Positions 12,084 to 22,324 of a DNA stretch of 64,000 nucleotides are shown piece after piece. The translations under genes and the position numbers were made by a program. Below the pieces are notes generated by a model, which worked only from the letters and a program-made list of their open reading frames with translations, searched no databases and was not told the DNA's origin. Numbering within the stretch: position 1 is the first letter of the stretch; each line of letters begins with the position of its first letter. The DNA comes from Reticulascus tulasneorum (Eukaryota > Ascomycota > Sordariomycetes > Glomerellales > Reticulascaceae), in NCBI GenBank assembly GCA_001557505.1, contig LSAX01000004.1:2976001-3040000 (forward strand). Reading direction: 5' to 3'.

Positions 12084-15000
12084 TCACAACCAAAGATACA
12101 CACTCAGTCGGTTCGGACCTCCACACTTGTAACCGGCATTCCCGGTGCAGACCATAAAACATTCCCCTTCTGCAGCACTGAGACTGCTTGCATCCAGCTG
12201 CGTGCCACACCAACATTCAGTTGAAACCTCCATGCCGAACATCACAAACCCGGAATTCAAGCAGAAGGAACCGCATGCCGCCGGGGTCATAGAGCGTCCA
12301 TCTACAATCGACGCCCCGCCGAGAGCCCGCACCCCCACGCCCTCTGTGTAACACCCTTTGTAAGTATAATCCGAGACCTGCGGTAGGCCTGGCGGTGGGG
12401 TAATCAGCGGAGAGTCCGCCGATCGCCCGTATAGACTGAGCCGATTGCCGGCGCCGCAGATCTCGCCGGAGTTGCCGCTGCAAGGCATGTTGCATTGCGA
12501 CTCAAAAGTCAGGAACGAGCCTGCGCCCAGCACGTCACCACAGTAACACTCACTGCTATACTCAATGCCGAAGAGAGCGTATGAGCTACAGAGACTCGAG
12601 CAAAATTCAATGGTCATCGATGTTCCGTCAGCAAAACTACGGCTCCCAAGAGCGCGAGTATTTCTGCCTTCCGTGTAGCAGCCGTGATAGTAATATGAGG
12701 GCTCAGGGGAGCTTGTTGGGTTGACATTTCTGGTGGTGGTAGAAGAAGAAGAAGAAGAAGAAGAAGAAGAAGAGGACGAAGATAAAGCCGAAGAGGCAGG
12801 AGTTTTGCTTGAGCTTGTGCTTGGTGTTGAGCTTGGGGTTGAGCTTGGGGTTGAGCCTGGGGTCGAGCTTGAAGCCAGGACAGTTGTGCTTACCCGGCTT
12901 GACGTTGGCGTCAAAGTCGGATAGTCAGTTAAGTAGTATGTCGTCGTGGCTATGTCATCATTTGGGTCATATACATAGTTCCAATTGTGTAATGGTAAGG
13001 CGCAATAAGCCCGTCCCGCAACAAGCTTGCTGTTGCACAATGTGGCGTCTGATCCTAATGAAGGGTTTACCATAAGGAAGATACCGATCGTTGTTGGTCC
13101 TTTCAGTGTTATTGCGACACAAACATCACCGACCTGCGCGACATGCCAAAGCCCGCACCGCATTGCAGTGCCGGTTGCAACTATGGCACCGTTCGGCGGG
13201 TCCTGCCCCATGCCAAAGGAATATCCGTTACCAGTGTTTGTGGGATCGATGTCATACGAACCCTTCAAGCCATGCAATCCATTCTGTGGCGCCAAGCAGA
13301 TGACATGGCCATATGCGTTTTCGCTTGAGTTCCACAGATTGGTGCAGCCTAAGTTTACCTACGGGTTGTACTTACGTATGTCGCCAATATGGACATTGTT
13401 CTTGCCCGCCTGGCCATACTCAATACCGAAACAGGTTTCATTCTGCCGGATCGTGTATGTGTAGGCGCATGAAGGTGGCAGACAAAGAGTTCTGCCTGCC
13501 GGGATATTGTTGCAATTCGCAATGTTGAGCGTGTTGCCGATGAAGAAAGCGGCAGAAGACAGGGAGTGGGCCAGAGCAATTGAGTCGCATGTATCCCCTT
13601 CAGCCGTCACATACAGTTGCTCTGCTGGACAGGAGGCAGCATCTGAAGACGGGATGAGTGATGGAGGAATGGTTGTGTTGTATGATTTCCCACAGCGATC
13701 GTTGATGTACTGCAGTTGGGTCTTGTAAAACTCATCGTAGCTCGAGTACGCCGTTCGCTGCATCATAGCTCTGCTCTCGGTAAAGCAGAACGAGCAGATT
13801 TGGTCCGTTGGCATGTCTTGGATCTTAGAAACAGCAGCGAAGTTTCCAATAATGTCTGGGAAACGGTTTGTTAGCCACAACATGATCATTTGGGCATATT
13901 GGGGGAATGGGACGCTACTCACCTACGCAGTAAGGCGCAGTGCTTGCGCTCGCGCTTCTAAGGCAAGTCTCATTGTAGCCAGCCCACATCCGTCCACCTA
14001 TGAGCGTCGGTGGAATACCATCCCCCAAAGTATACCCCTGGCAAGATACTTGTACATTGTCAAACCAACTCCTGAGGCTCTGGCCGCAGTCGCTATCGCA
14101 CACGGAGTCCGCAAGGGTTGAGTTTCTTAGTGAGCTTCGATAACCAAGGCGAGCAAAACCTTCAACCGCGTCATCGCACTCCACACGCTGCATAAGAGCA
14201 GTGCGGCATGTTTCAGGATACGGTGTACTCATATCATCCAAATCACTGGCCGTGTATACATTGAAGCCGGTGAAATGGCGCTTGCCGCTAGTTTGTGACG
14301 CACCTTGGAGCCAGGCAAGGACAGAAGACAAGAATCCGTTCTTGTTGTCACTTGCCAGGGTAGGACGTGCAAGCAAAGGTGAAACCATCTCTACGATAGC
14401 CTTTGTGCACAGATTGTACACCCAGACGTCTTGGCTCTGAACCACCTCAAAGCCGCGCTGCTGGCAGTTTTCGGTGCCTACACATCCTTGGGTATAATCA
14501 GTAAACCAGCTATATAATCCGGCACTGAGAATATAGATGGTAGATGAGTCGACGATGCGAATAGCCCAAGAGAAATAACAGCTCGATCCCGTACAGTTAG
14601 CAAATGTAGGGTCGTTAGGGAAGAGACCTGTTGTAAAAGGCTGTGGCGCTCGAGGAATTGGTTGATAGTAAGGCGACTCGGTTTGAATCATGCCCATCAG
14701 GATATTACTTGCGCCTGAGATTTGGTACTGGTATAGAACACAGTGTTCAACAGATGTACTCCAAAGCCAGGCAAGATCGCTTTCAACAAGGAGACCTCTT
14801 CCAGCATATACATCAATCTGATCCTGTGTGACTTTACTGTAGAGGCATTAGCATCTAGAACATCCTGTAGAGATCCCTAGCAGAAGGATGTAACGTACTC
14901 CATATCGTGGTCTGCCGTCCAAACCCAAACATTCTCCAAGTATGCAGTAGAGTTCGGGGCAAGATGCAAAAGAAGCGATGCCGCTTTACACTTCGGGTTG

Positions 15001-17715
15001 ACAGCACCTGTCTTCTTGGGACACTGCTCTTTTTGTAGCCCCGTCCCTTTAGCACCCCCTACACGGATATGGGAGTCTAGAGTGGCTCGTTAGCTGGCCA
15101 TGTACTACTGGTCCAAATTCGTAGTCACAGAGGATGATTGACTCACCCCACATGCCGGCAGCGCCGGTAGATGACTGACGAATGTTCCACTCGACAAGAA
15201 CAGCTCCCGCAGTAGCTCCTGAGATCGCAGAGACGGTGAACATCATGTCTTGCACCTCAAGGATACCGACGTCACCTCGCTTACCAAACTGGACTGCAAC
15301 GCGAGGATGAGCCTCGTCGCCAAAGTTAGGACCGCTTGCCATGATTTGGGACCACGCCTGCCCAATAAGTCGAGACCCTACTGGTACACGAAGTGTGTTT
15401 GTGATTATATAAACGCCGAAAGGAAAATAGACGATAGACGACGTGTTAGCAGCACCGTCAAAGATTGCATTCAACACTGCAGTATCGTCGGTTACTCCAT
15501 CGCCCTTGGCACCGAGGGCTTTGACGTCCATGATCTTATTCGGTAGGATGCTATAGTACTTTGGCCGGCGGCGAGTGAAGAGGTTAGGCTTCATGTTAGT
15601 ATAGGCAGCCCCGAGAAGGCTCGGCTTACGTATCATAGCTGGTATGTTGGCGCCGTTGATGAATGTGCTTGTTCCTGTGACATTGTTGACCCTGCCAAAC
15701 CCCCAGCTGTCAACTAATACTTGATTCCCGCCAGCTAACAGTGTAGTTCCCTTGAAGCTATCCTGAACGGCTTTTTGCACGTTAAAGAAGCCAACGTTTT
15801 GGAGCAGAAACGAAGTAGAGTTTTCAGCTGCCAGGGACGTTACGATCCCGTTGGGAGTATTGGCGATGACGGTGTCCACTAGAACCAAAGAGCCAACACC
15901 TTGACCGGTACTTTTGGGCCCCCCTGCCTGGTGGAATATTAATGTATGGACCATATGGTGAGTTATAGTTCACTTCAACTTACACCTCCAACGATGCTGA
16001 GGCCAGTACCGCAGCTTTCAATCACGAAGTCTTGCATAGTCCATGCCCAATCCCAGTGGATTTGAACGGCGGTGTTGCAGTTGACAAACACCAAGTGGCT
16101 GGTTGTGAACTGCTGGTTTCCCATGTATGCACTAGTCGATATATGTCAGCCTATACGGAATCACCGACGATTTACTTCCATGGATAACTCACCCGAAATT
16201 GCCTCCAACGAAAGTCAAATCTGCAAGAAACCCACCAGAACCGTTTTCCATGTAGATACCCTAAAGTTAAGCATGTTAGACGCACCTCGCATAAAGTCAC
16301 TCACGTGAGGTATTGCAATTCAAACAGACCTGCTGGGTATTGCCTGGAGTGTCTGAGTTGTACCGCATGTAGAACTCGACGTTCTCAATGGAAGTGCCTT
16401 GTGCTACCTGAAATGGTTGTATTGGTTTTTAATGTTCATCTTATGTAACACTTCGGGGGACTGAAGAACATGTGTGCTCTACATTACTTACCTGCCAGTG
16501 AATTCCGCATACATAGGCGAGCGGGTCTGTGTTTCGAATATCGATCTTAAAGTTTCTGACGTTCCTTAAGAAGTTATTTGTGTTGACATACCTAGTGGGC
16601 GTTAATTCTTGTTTATTGCGCAGTCCCCAGGATTCTTACACCCCCTTTAATGGGGGATACATACCACTCTTCATCATCGCTGATATAGACATCGCTGGTG
16701 ATGAGAGAGCCACCAGTGAAGCTTGTAGCCCCAATGATGGTTGGAACATTCAGAGGCTGAGTTTCATTAACAAACTCAACCCAACAAAACATCCACAAAT
16801 CCCGGGGGGTCTTACGTCACCTAAAAGTTGGGTATTATAGTACTGAATGATCGGAGTGCTGACAAGATAAGTTCCTGGGGGGAAATAGACCACAGCGGGA
16901 TAGATTGTGCTGGAACCACAATTCGGGCCACACCGGCCACCATCAGAGATTGCGGCGTTGATGGCAGCAGTATCATCTTTCTGACCGTCGCCTTTGGCGC
17001 CATAGTCTTTGACATTCCTCCATACCTAGAAATTATCACATGAGATGAGATTCCTCGTAGTATAGATTACGGGTCGGCAGACCTTGTACCCAGCAGGCGC
17101 AAACGGACTCGCTCCGCGCTGTGGCATATCTATCATCCAGTAACCAGAAGCTCGTTTGGATACTGAAGAAGCGTTTCCCACAACTTCAGGAAGTGCCCAA
17201 GCATGCAGGCGACCTTCTGGAGCACCGAGCTGCTCAGGGGCATTGGTGTCGTTGAGTTTGTGGGCATACTTCTGCCTAATGAGTGCTGCCACCTCCTCAT
17301 GGTCTCCGGACGGTGTTTGAGGGGTGGATTCAGCCACTAATCTTGCAGCTTCCACGATCTCAAGCGGGATTGTATATCCAGCAGCAGATACGGTAGAGTT
17401 TGATGTCTGTCTCTTGAACCGCGTCGAGTTCTGGTCTCCATACTCCAACGCCGGTGCCAGAGCGGGATCTCTAGGTTCAGAGGCAGGCTCTTGTTTGTTG
17501 AACTTGGGGCTCTCAAGACGAGCTTTTGTTCTTGCTCCTGCGGCTATTATTGCTTGCCTCACCAGCTCTTCTGCATTGATGAGAGTAGTGTTCCTGGCAT
17601 GCAATTCGTGGGCAATATGATGGGAGTGCGCATTGTGTGTGCCGTGAGCAAAAGCTGTGCAGAACAGACAGTAAAGAATGACAGAACGAACGACTAACAA
17701 GATGTTGGGAGCCAT
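12084..17715 (-). pseudogene. Secreted GH55-LysM-WSC protein, interrupted by an in-frame TAG
   Basis: Eleven inferred exons, from the ATG at 17715: 17715-17083, 17025-16816, 16756-16665, 16591-16492, 16407-16330, 16260-16193, 16131-15984, 15927-15147, 15076-14899, 14836-13923, 13855-12084; phases all agree (1,657 codons before the final stop). Order: signal peptide (~1-24); linker with possible Kex2 sites (FKR-Q, SKR-A); GH55 exo-beta-1,3-glucanase with two beta-helix halves (NVKDYGAKGDG; VKALGAKGDG; VYAGRGLLVE); LysM motifs near 1150, 1199 and perhaps 1297; poly-Ser/Thr linker from a TCT-type triplet run; two WSC domains (~1454-1548, ~1567-1657). GH55 cleaves beta-1,3-glucan, LysM binds chitin, WSC binds glycans. 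Codon 1233 (13361-13359) is TAG inside the second LysM, with frame and homology intact on both sides. It is either a recent pseudogene, a truncated 1,232-aa enzyme, or a read-through product. Exon 1/2 and 5/6 donors are GTCTGC and GTCTGT, less certain than the rest. Confidence 0.8.
12741..12780. repeat. GAA-type trinucleotide run encoding poly-Ser
   Basis: A pure GAA/AGA triplet tract on the + strand. On the coding (minus) strand it gives the long serine run in the linker between the LysM region and the first WSC domain. Upstream in the same linker a 12-bp unit (TTGAGCTTGGGG type, ~12820-12860) repeats, giving STPS-like copies. Both look prone to length polymorphism. Confidence 0.7.
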
Positions 17716-18135
17716 CCCGGCGTACAGCGAGATGAATTGCAGGTAAAGAAAGGCAGCACACAGAGTTGAACAAACGCGGAAGACGCCTTTGTTCTGGTCT
17801 TAACCGCGCCTTCATGTCTGTAATTGACGGGCATGCTGGTTGAATTGTATGCATTTGTCGACCCGTTAATGTAATAGAGGAATCAAGCATGGCAATACGT
17901 GTTACAAGATTTGACAAGGTAAGTTGATCAGAAGACCTGACTTTGCTTGGGCAATGACTAGATTCGGCCTAGAAAGGGTGTTGACACATTTAGAACCAAA
18001 CTCGTCAGCGTTGCAGTGATCATTTTATCATGCATGTATCAACCGTGGTCTCCCATTCGCATCGGACGACAAAATTACCAATTCGACCAACAACCTTGAA
18101 GAATTGTTCTTCTTTTGTAACCTAAGCCTACTTCA
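17716..18135. promoter_or_regulatory. Short bidirectional promoter, GH55-LysM-WSC / chitinase-tail genes
   Basis: 420 bp between two divergent ATGs. No trace of a GH18 catalytic domain was found here, which matters for the truncated chitinase gene to the right. Confidence 0.5.
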
Positions 18136-20271
18136 ATGCTCACTATTGAAAACCGAGAGCGACCAACAACCCTGAAACGTTGCGACCTTGTTTACAACAG
18201 AGTCGGGGCCTTCTGCTGGGGAGGTGGTGATGCCAAACAGCGGCCATTTTGTTGCAACCAGCCCGACCCGAACTGGCAGTACACCAACTGCAAATGGCAT
18301 CGAGACATAGGCGCTGGGCCGATGGGGTCCCAGGATTGCCGAAGTGGATGTCCTTCGGGCACCGTCCGTGTTGCCATGGGATGGGCATGGGACGGCACAA
18401 ACCCGTGCCGAAGTGGAGAGCAAGCGTACTGCTGTACCCCGACAGCGCAGACCATTGTCAAGCGTGAAGATCCCATACAAGCTGTGTTCGGGGGGCTTCT
18501 TCGGCAGTATCTAGAAAATCCGACTTGTCCTGCTTACATGGTGGAAGAAGCAAAACTAAGAAGGCGCATGGACAACGTCGCTTGGATAGGTAGGTAGACT
18601 GCTGCTTCCCGAGCGACATAGGGTCAAGCATATTCAATACAGTGATCTAATTCATGGCAGACAATGACTCGTCACTTGAACCATACGGCTTGAGTCGACG
18701 GGATACGACGACAACGGAGGTTGTCGAAGGAATGCAAGATATAATAATCCAAGTCATGGAGTCGTCGACGATAGACTTGAGTCTTCAGACTCTTTGGGAA
18801 AACTTGGTAGTCCCGAATTTCCCTGCTCTAACTGTGGTAAATATCCGGCTTTGGTTTACTGGCGACGCGGAAATACTCCGAGGGTCGAGAGGAGACTCCT
18901 TTCTAACCATATACATCATCTGCCAGCTCGGCTTTGCAGCATGGAACCAGCTGGTCAAGGCGACAAATGGCGGTGGGATCGCGGGATGTGCGATCGTTGG
19001 CGTGAGCTTTTGCAACCCCCGGTCTCTGCAGAAAAGGACCAGAGACCCTATAACTTGGATTGTTGAATTGAACGGCGTCACGTATACCAGGAGCAGTTAC
19101 CCTCAACCAGTGAGCGAGTTTGCGTTGCGGACGTCAGGAAACCAGGACTGACTTCTAATAGTATCGGTCCTCGAACAATTGGAGCCTTTTGGATGGCAAC
19201 CAGATGTTTATATACTCTGACATCTTTATGTTCCCTTCACAGGGCTGTACGAACGTCGTTGTCCGAAGGGTTGACTGGCTTGACCAACGGCGACTGGGTT
19301 CACTGACTTGGACTGCTGTGAGTCGCGCCGATGGGACACCTCCGTAAGCTTGAACTTCGAGAATTAATGACTGATGTGTTCATGTTATAGCCGAGCATGG
19401 GATCGAGCTGCAAACTGTGCCTATGTGGTACAGAGCTGCCATCCAGAATAGGCTTGCAGCGGATCCTATTATGTCAGGAGCCCCTAACCCAGCAGGGGCG
19501 GTAGACCCAACTTTCTTCATGGACACATTAATCAGAGTGAATGCGGTGCGAGGAATGCCAAACCGGCCAGGCAACGCTGCTGGCAACGCAGAGTTGTGGA
19601 CCATGGAAGATAGATTGTTCAACGCCCTGGGCAGCACGAGCAACGACCAGGTCTTCGTGCTTGTCCACAATGAGCTGAACTGTCTTAAAGCGACTGTGAG
19701 TAGCCTATTCTAGTGACTCTGAATGGATTGTTTGCTAAAGCGTAGCTAGCTCTGGGGCGACGAGTTTTCGGAACCCGTCGCGCAAAGCATCATGCAGCCG
19801 TTGGCTCGTGCCCACGATCGAGATGACGCGGAGATCGTTCTCACCACTTTGCGGAACGTAAGTTGGCAGTAGTTGGTTTTCTCGTAGCGATTACCCTACT
19901 AACATGCGCCTTCCTAACTCAAGGTCATCTCGGTTTCTTCGTTTCTTAACGCTGCCAACGTCCATAACAACATAGCAGTCATTCTCATGGAATTTCGGCG
20001 GGAGCTGCGCATCGCTGAGCGACTACACTTCTTTCTGTTCCAAGTTCATGTACCAGCGGTGGACAACTTTACCAACTGGATGTCAAGCCACTTTGCACGG
20101 GTGCAAAGACGGATCCAGGCATTCGTGGATAGGTGGTTGGATGTGATGGAAATAACATGGAGGGGTGATGTTAGCCCGAATGGTAGGTTTGTTCTGGATG
20201 CCATCGCAACCATGCGCACTCTGGCACGAAACTCCGCCATTAACCAGGTTGGATTCTACGACCCTGTCTAA
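18136..20271 (+). pseudogene. C-terminal part of a subgroup C GH18 chitinase, catalytic domain absent
   Basis: Exons inferred: 18136-18589, 18661-19109, 19162-~19321, 19391-19695, 19750-19857, 19924-20271. The product begins with two cysteine-rich segments (RPFCCNQ...CKWHRDIG...C; CRSGCPSG...C...AYCC). A tail follows with EHGIELQTVP, AVDPTFF, MEDRLFNALGS and DQVFVLVHNELNCLKA. This is the pattern that follows the GH18 barrel in long fungal subgroup C chitinases. No GH18 barrel, LysM or signal peptide is encoded upstream; the next gene starts 420 bp away on the other strand. The exon 3/4 junction is not clean: the good donors (GTGAGT at 19318, GTAAGC at 19344) break frame with the acceptor at 19390, and only a weak donor at 19322 keeps it. 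I infer a 5'-truncated, possibly frameshifted remnant. A true short gene using the ATG at 18136 cannot be excluded. Confidence 0.65.
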
Positions 20272-20466
20272 AGACAGACATACGGCGAGAGTCTTCCTAC
20301 TGTTTGATCTGCGGCAAGGAATGGAAAATGTTAAAGAGCACAATATATATAATCAAGAGTCGTTATTTAGCGTAGTCCATTCCATCGAGGACCAATATCA
20401 AGGTTGGATGACAGATGCTCCACGAAACAAAATAAAGTATAGGTGTACTGTTGGTAGCAACTCGCC

Positions 20467-21378
20467 TTAGGTGGTTGCAAGGCGCCTTGCGCGCTGTCCA
20501 CGTCTTACCTCATTGAATGATTGTGCATGCGGGTTCCACCAACGAATATCTTGCCACTTGACGGAGTCTTGTTCCACGAGACTTTGCCAGTGCGAGGGAA
20601 CCAGCCCTAATGGTCGGCGAAACCAGAGGTAGTAGAGAGACCATAATCGTATCCGTACCCAAGGTGGGAATTCCTCCGTCTTGCCATTTTCTCGCCTCTC
20701 CATAGCCTCTCTGTCTAGAATCCACACCCAAGTTTCGTGTAGCAATCTATCGAGTTCCAAGGCCTCCGGGCTTTCTGACTCCCGGGGTTTCACCGCTGGT
20801 GTTTCTGCGGGGAGTAGCTCTAGCTTCTTAAGTGCCGCATCGTCAATAATGAGACAGTGGTCGTAACGCGCGGTGAGGCCGGAGGTATCGACGTTGAGAG
20901 AAGTCGCCCACGAGATGAATGCCCGGCCAACAGGGCTAAAGTCTTCACTCCCCTCCGGACCGGTCACATTTTGTGTCTTATCGGGATAATCCTCAATGAT
21001 CTCGTTCCACATCCGTTCCGCCATATCATCTGTAGCATCGGGCTCACCAGGCGCGGGCATACACTCTGGGCGATGGCGCCAGATTTGGGCATCTTCTTCA
21101 GTGTATCGTTTATTACGGACAGCCCAGCGAAGCCACTCTTCCAGACGCCTTAGTCCTTCAGTAAAGCGGGCGTCAGAATCGCTGCCGAAAACGGCACGGT
21201 AGGTTGTGTAGCCCCAGCCATAGGGAACATATGTGTTGAATGAGGTATTTTTGAGGAAGGCGAAATCCCGTCGCACAAGGCGTGACTCCTCCAGAAGACC
21301 TCTCGACCTATCCGTGAATGAAGGAAGTATCAATTCCTGTGGTATGGGCCCGAAAGTTGGCCGCTCACGAGACGCCAT
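20467..21378 (-). CDS. Hypothetical fungal protein, function unknown
   Basis: Single-exon gene, 303 aa, with the ATG at 21378. Not recognised beyond a resemblance to a widespread fungal family of unknown function with the motif VPYGWGYTTYRAVFGSDSD near residue 50, followed by a segment rich in Trp, Arg and Glu (RLEEWLRW). The protein is soluble, charged and Trp-rich, with no signal peptide or membrane segment. It ends with a basic tail (RRGQRARRLATT). It lies between the chitinase remnant and a HET gene. Such proteins often sit in variable regions, but no function can be inferred. Confidence 0.75.
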   Translation of the reverse strand: MASRERPTFGPIPQELILPSFTDRSRGLLEESRLVRRDFAFLKNTSFNTYVPYGWGYTTYRAVFGSDSDARFTEGLRRLEEWLRWAVRNKRYTEEDAQIWRHRPECMPAPGEPDATDDMAERMWNEIIEDYPDKTQNVTGPEGSEDFSPVGRAFISWATSLNVDTSGLTARYDHCLIIDDAALKKLELLPAETPAVKPRESESPEALELDRLLHETWVWILDREAMERRENGKTEEFPPWVRIRLWSLYYLWFRRPLGLVPSHWQSLVEQDSVKWQDIRWWNPHAQSFNEVRRGQRARRLATT

Positions 21379-22324
21379 GTTTTATAGTGACTCCGTCGCT
21401 GGTGGTTTGCCGATTCGTAGCTCATATAGCAAACTTCTTGGGGGAGCTGGGGAGAAGCAGGGAGAGCAAGCCAACAAGGACACTGTTTGAATTCGAAGCG
21501 CCCGAAGCCCCCTGTACGTGCTCGGATCAATCCAACTCGCCGTCAGATTTAATCTTCAAACGATGTTGTATAATTTCTCGTTCAGTTCTAGATTACAGAT
21601 GTTAAGGTTTCTACTAGAGATTTGATTGAATAAACAAGGTTTCATAGAAAACAACCTTCCATCAAGGACTCAAGGCAGATATCGTGGCATCTTTGTTTGT
21701 TTCTTTGGTGACTAATAACAAAACATGATCAAATACCCCACCTTGGTAGTACCTTTGCTTCAACTGACGACAACGACGATGGCTGGCCGGTTTTCATTCA
21801 TGTTGTAGCCCCTGGCCAAATTGACGGGAAGCAAATAGAAGCAAACTAACCATGCAAGCAATGTTGTCCCGCACTGAAACCCTTATTACAGTAAGTCTCT
21901 GGTCCTGTCTTCTAGTTATGCCATAGCCAACGGTTCAGAATAACTCAACCCAGCAGCGGCAATGAACTAGCTTTTTATGTAGGAACCCCTAACAGTGGAG
22001 GTCAACGCCGCACGAGCCAAGCCGATCTAAGTCGGAGTCCTCAAGGCCAAGCTCAGCTTGCTAAGCTTGTCTGCGGGCCAGGCCGGGTATGCCCGTCCAA
22101 GCCGAGCGCAATCCCCCGGATCGGACGGCTTGCTCCTGTGTAGCGCTAGTAGTGAATTAGAGAAAAAAGCGTTAGAGCCAGCCTGCTCAAAGTAATGCAG
22201 CCTCCAGTTTTTTGTGGCCGTGAGGACTTGACCGACGTGGGGCCGTGGTCCCACAATTTCCCGTTTACTTGCCGGCCTTTCGTCTCACAACCACACAATT
22301 TCCCGCATCGTCGTTCGTGCTTCA
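21379..22324. other. Intergenic, divergent promoters of hypothetical and HET genes
   Basis: 946 bp. The segment ~22005-22140 is dense in short direct and inverted copies of AAGCCGA/TCGGCTT and GCCAAGC/GCTTG words, suggesting an old palindromic element fragment. No coding region was found. Confidence 0.4.

Noticed and set aside
13366..13382. A 17-nt intron (GTAAGT...CCGTAG) that would remove the TAG region in the GH55-LysM-WSC gene
   Set aside because: Far below the minimum spliceable length and it would delete conserved LysM residues; longer introns from the same donor break the frame. The TAG is kept as a real in-frame stop.
22005..22140. Cluster of AAGCCGA/TCGGCTT words as a regulatory array or element
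   Set aside because: Copies are irregular in spacing and orientation; too degenerate to call as a defined repeat.
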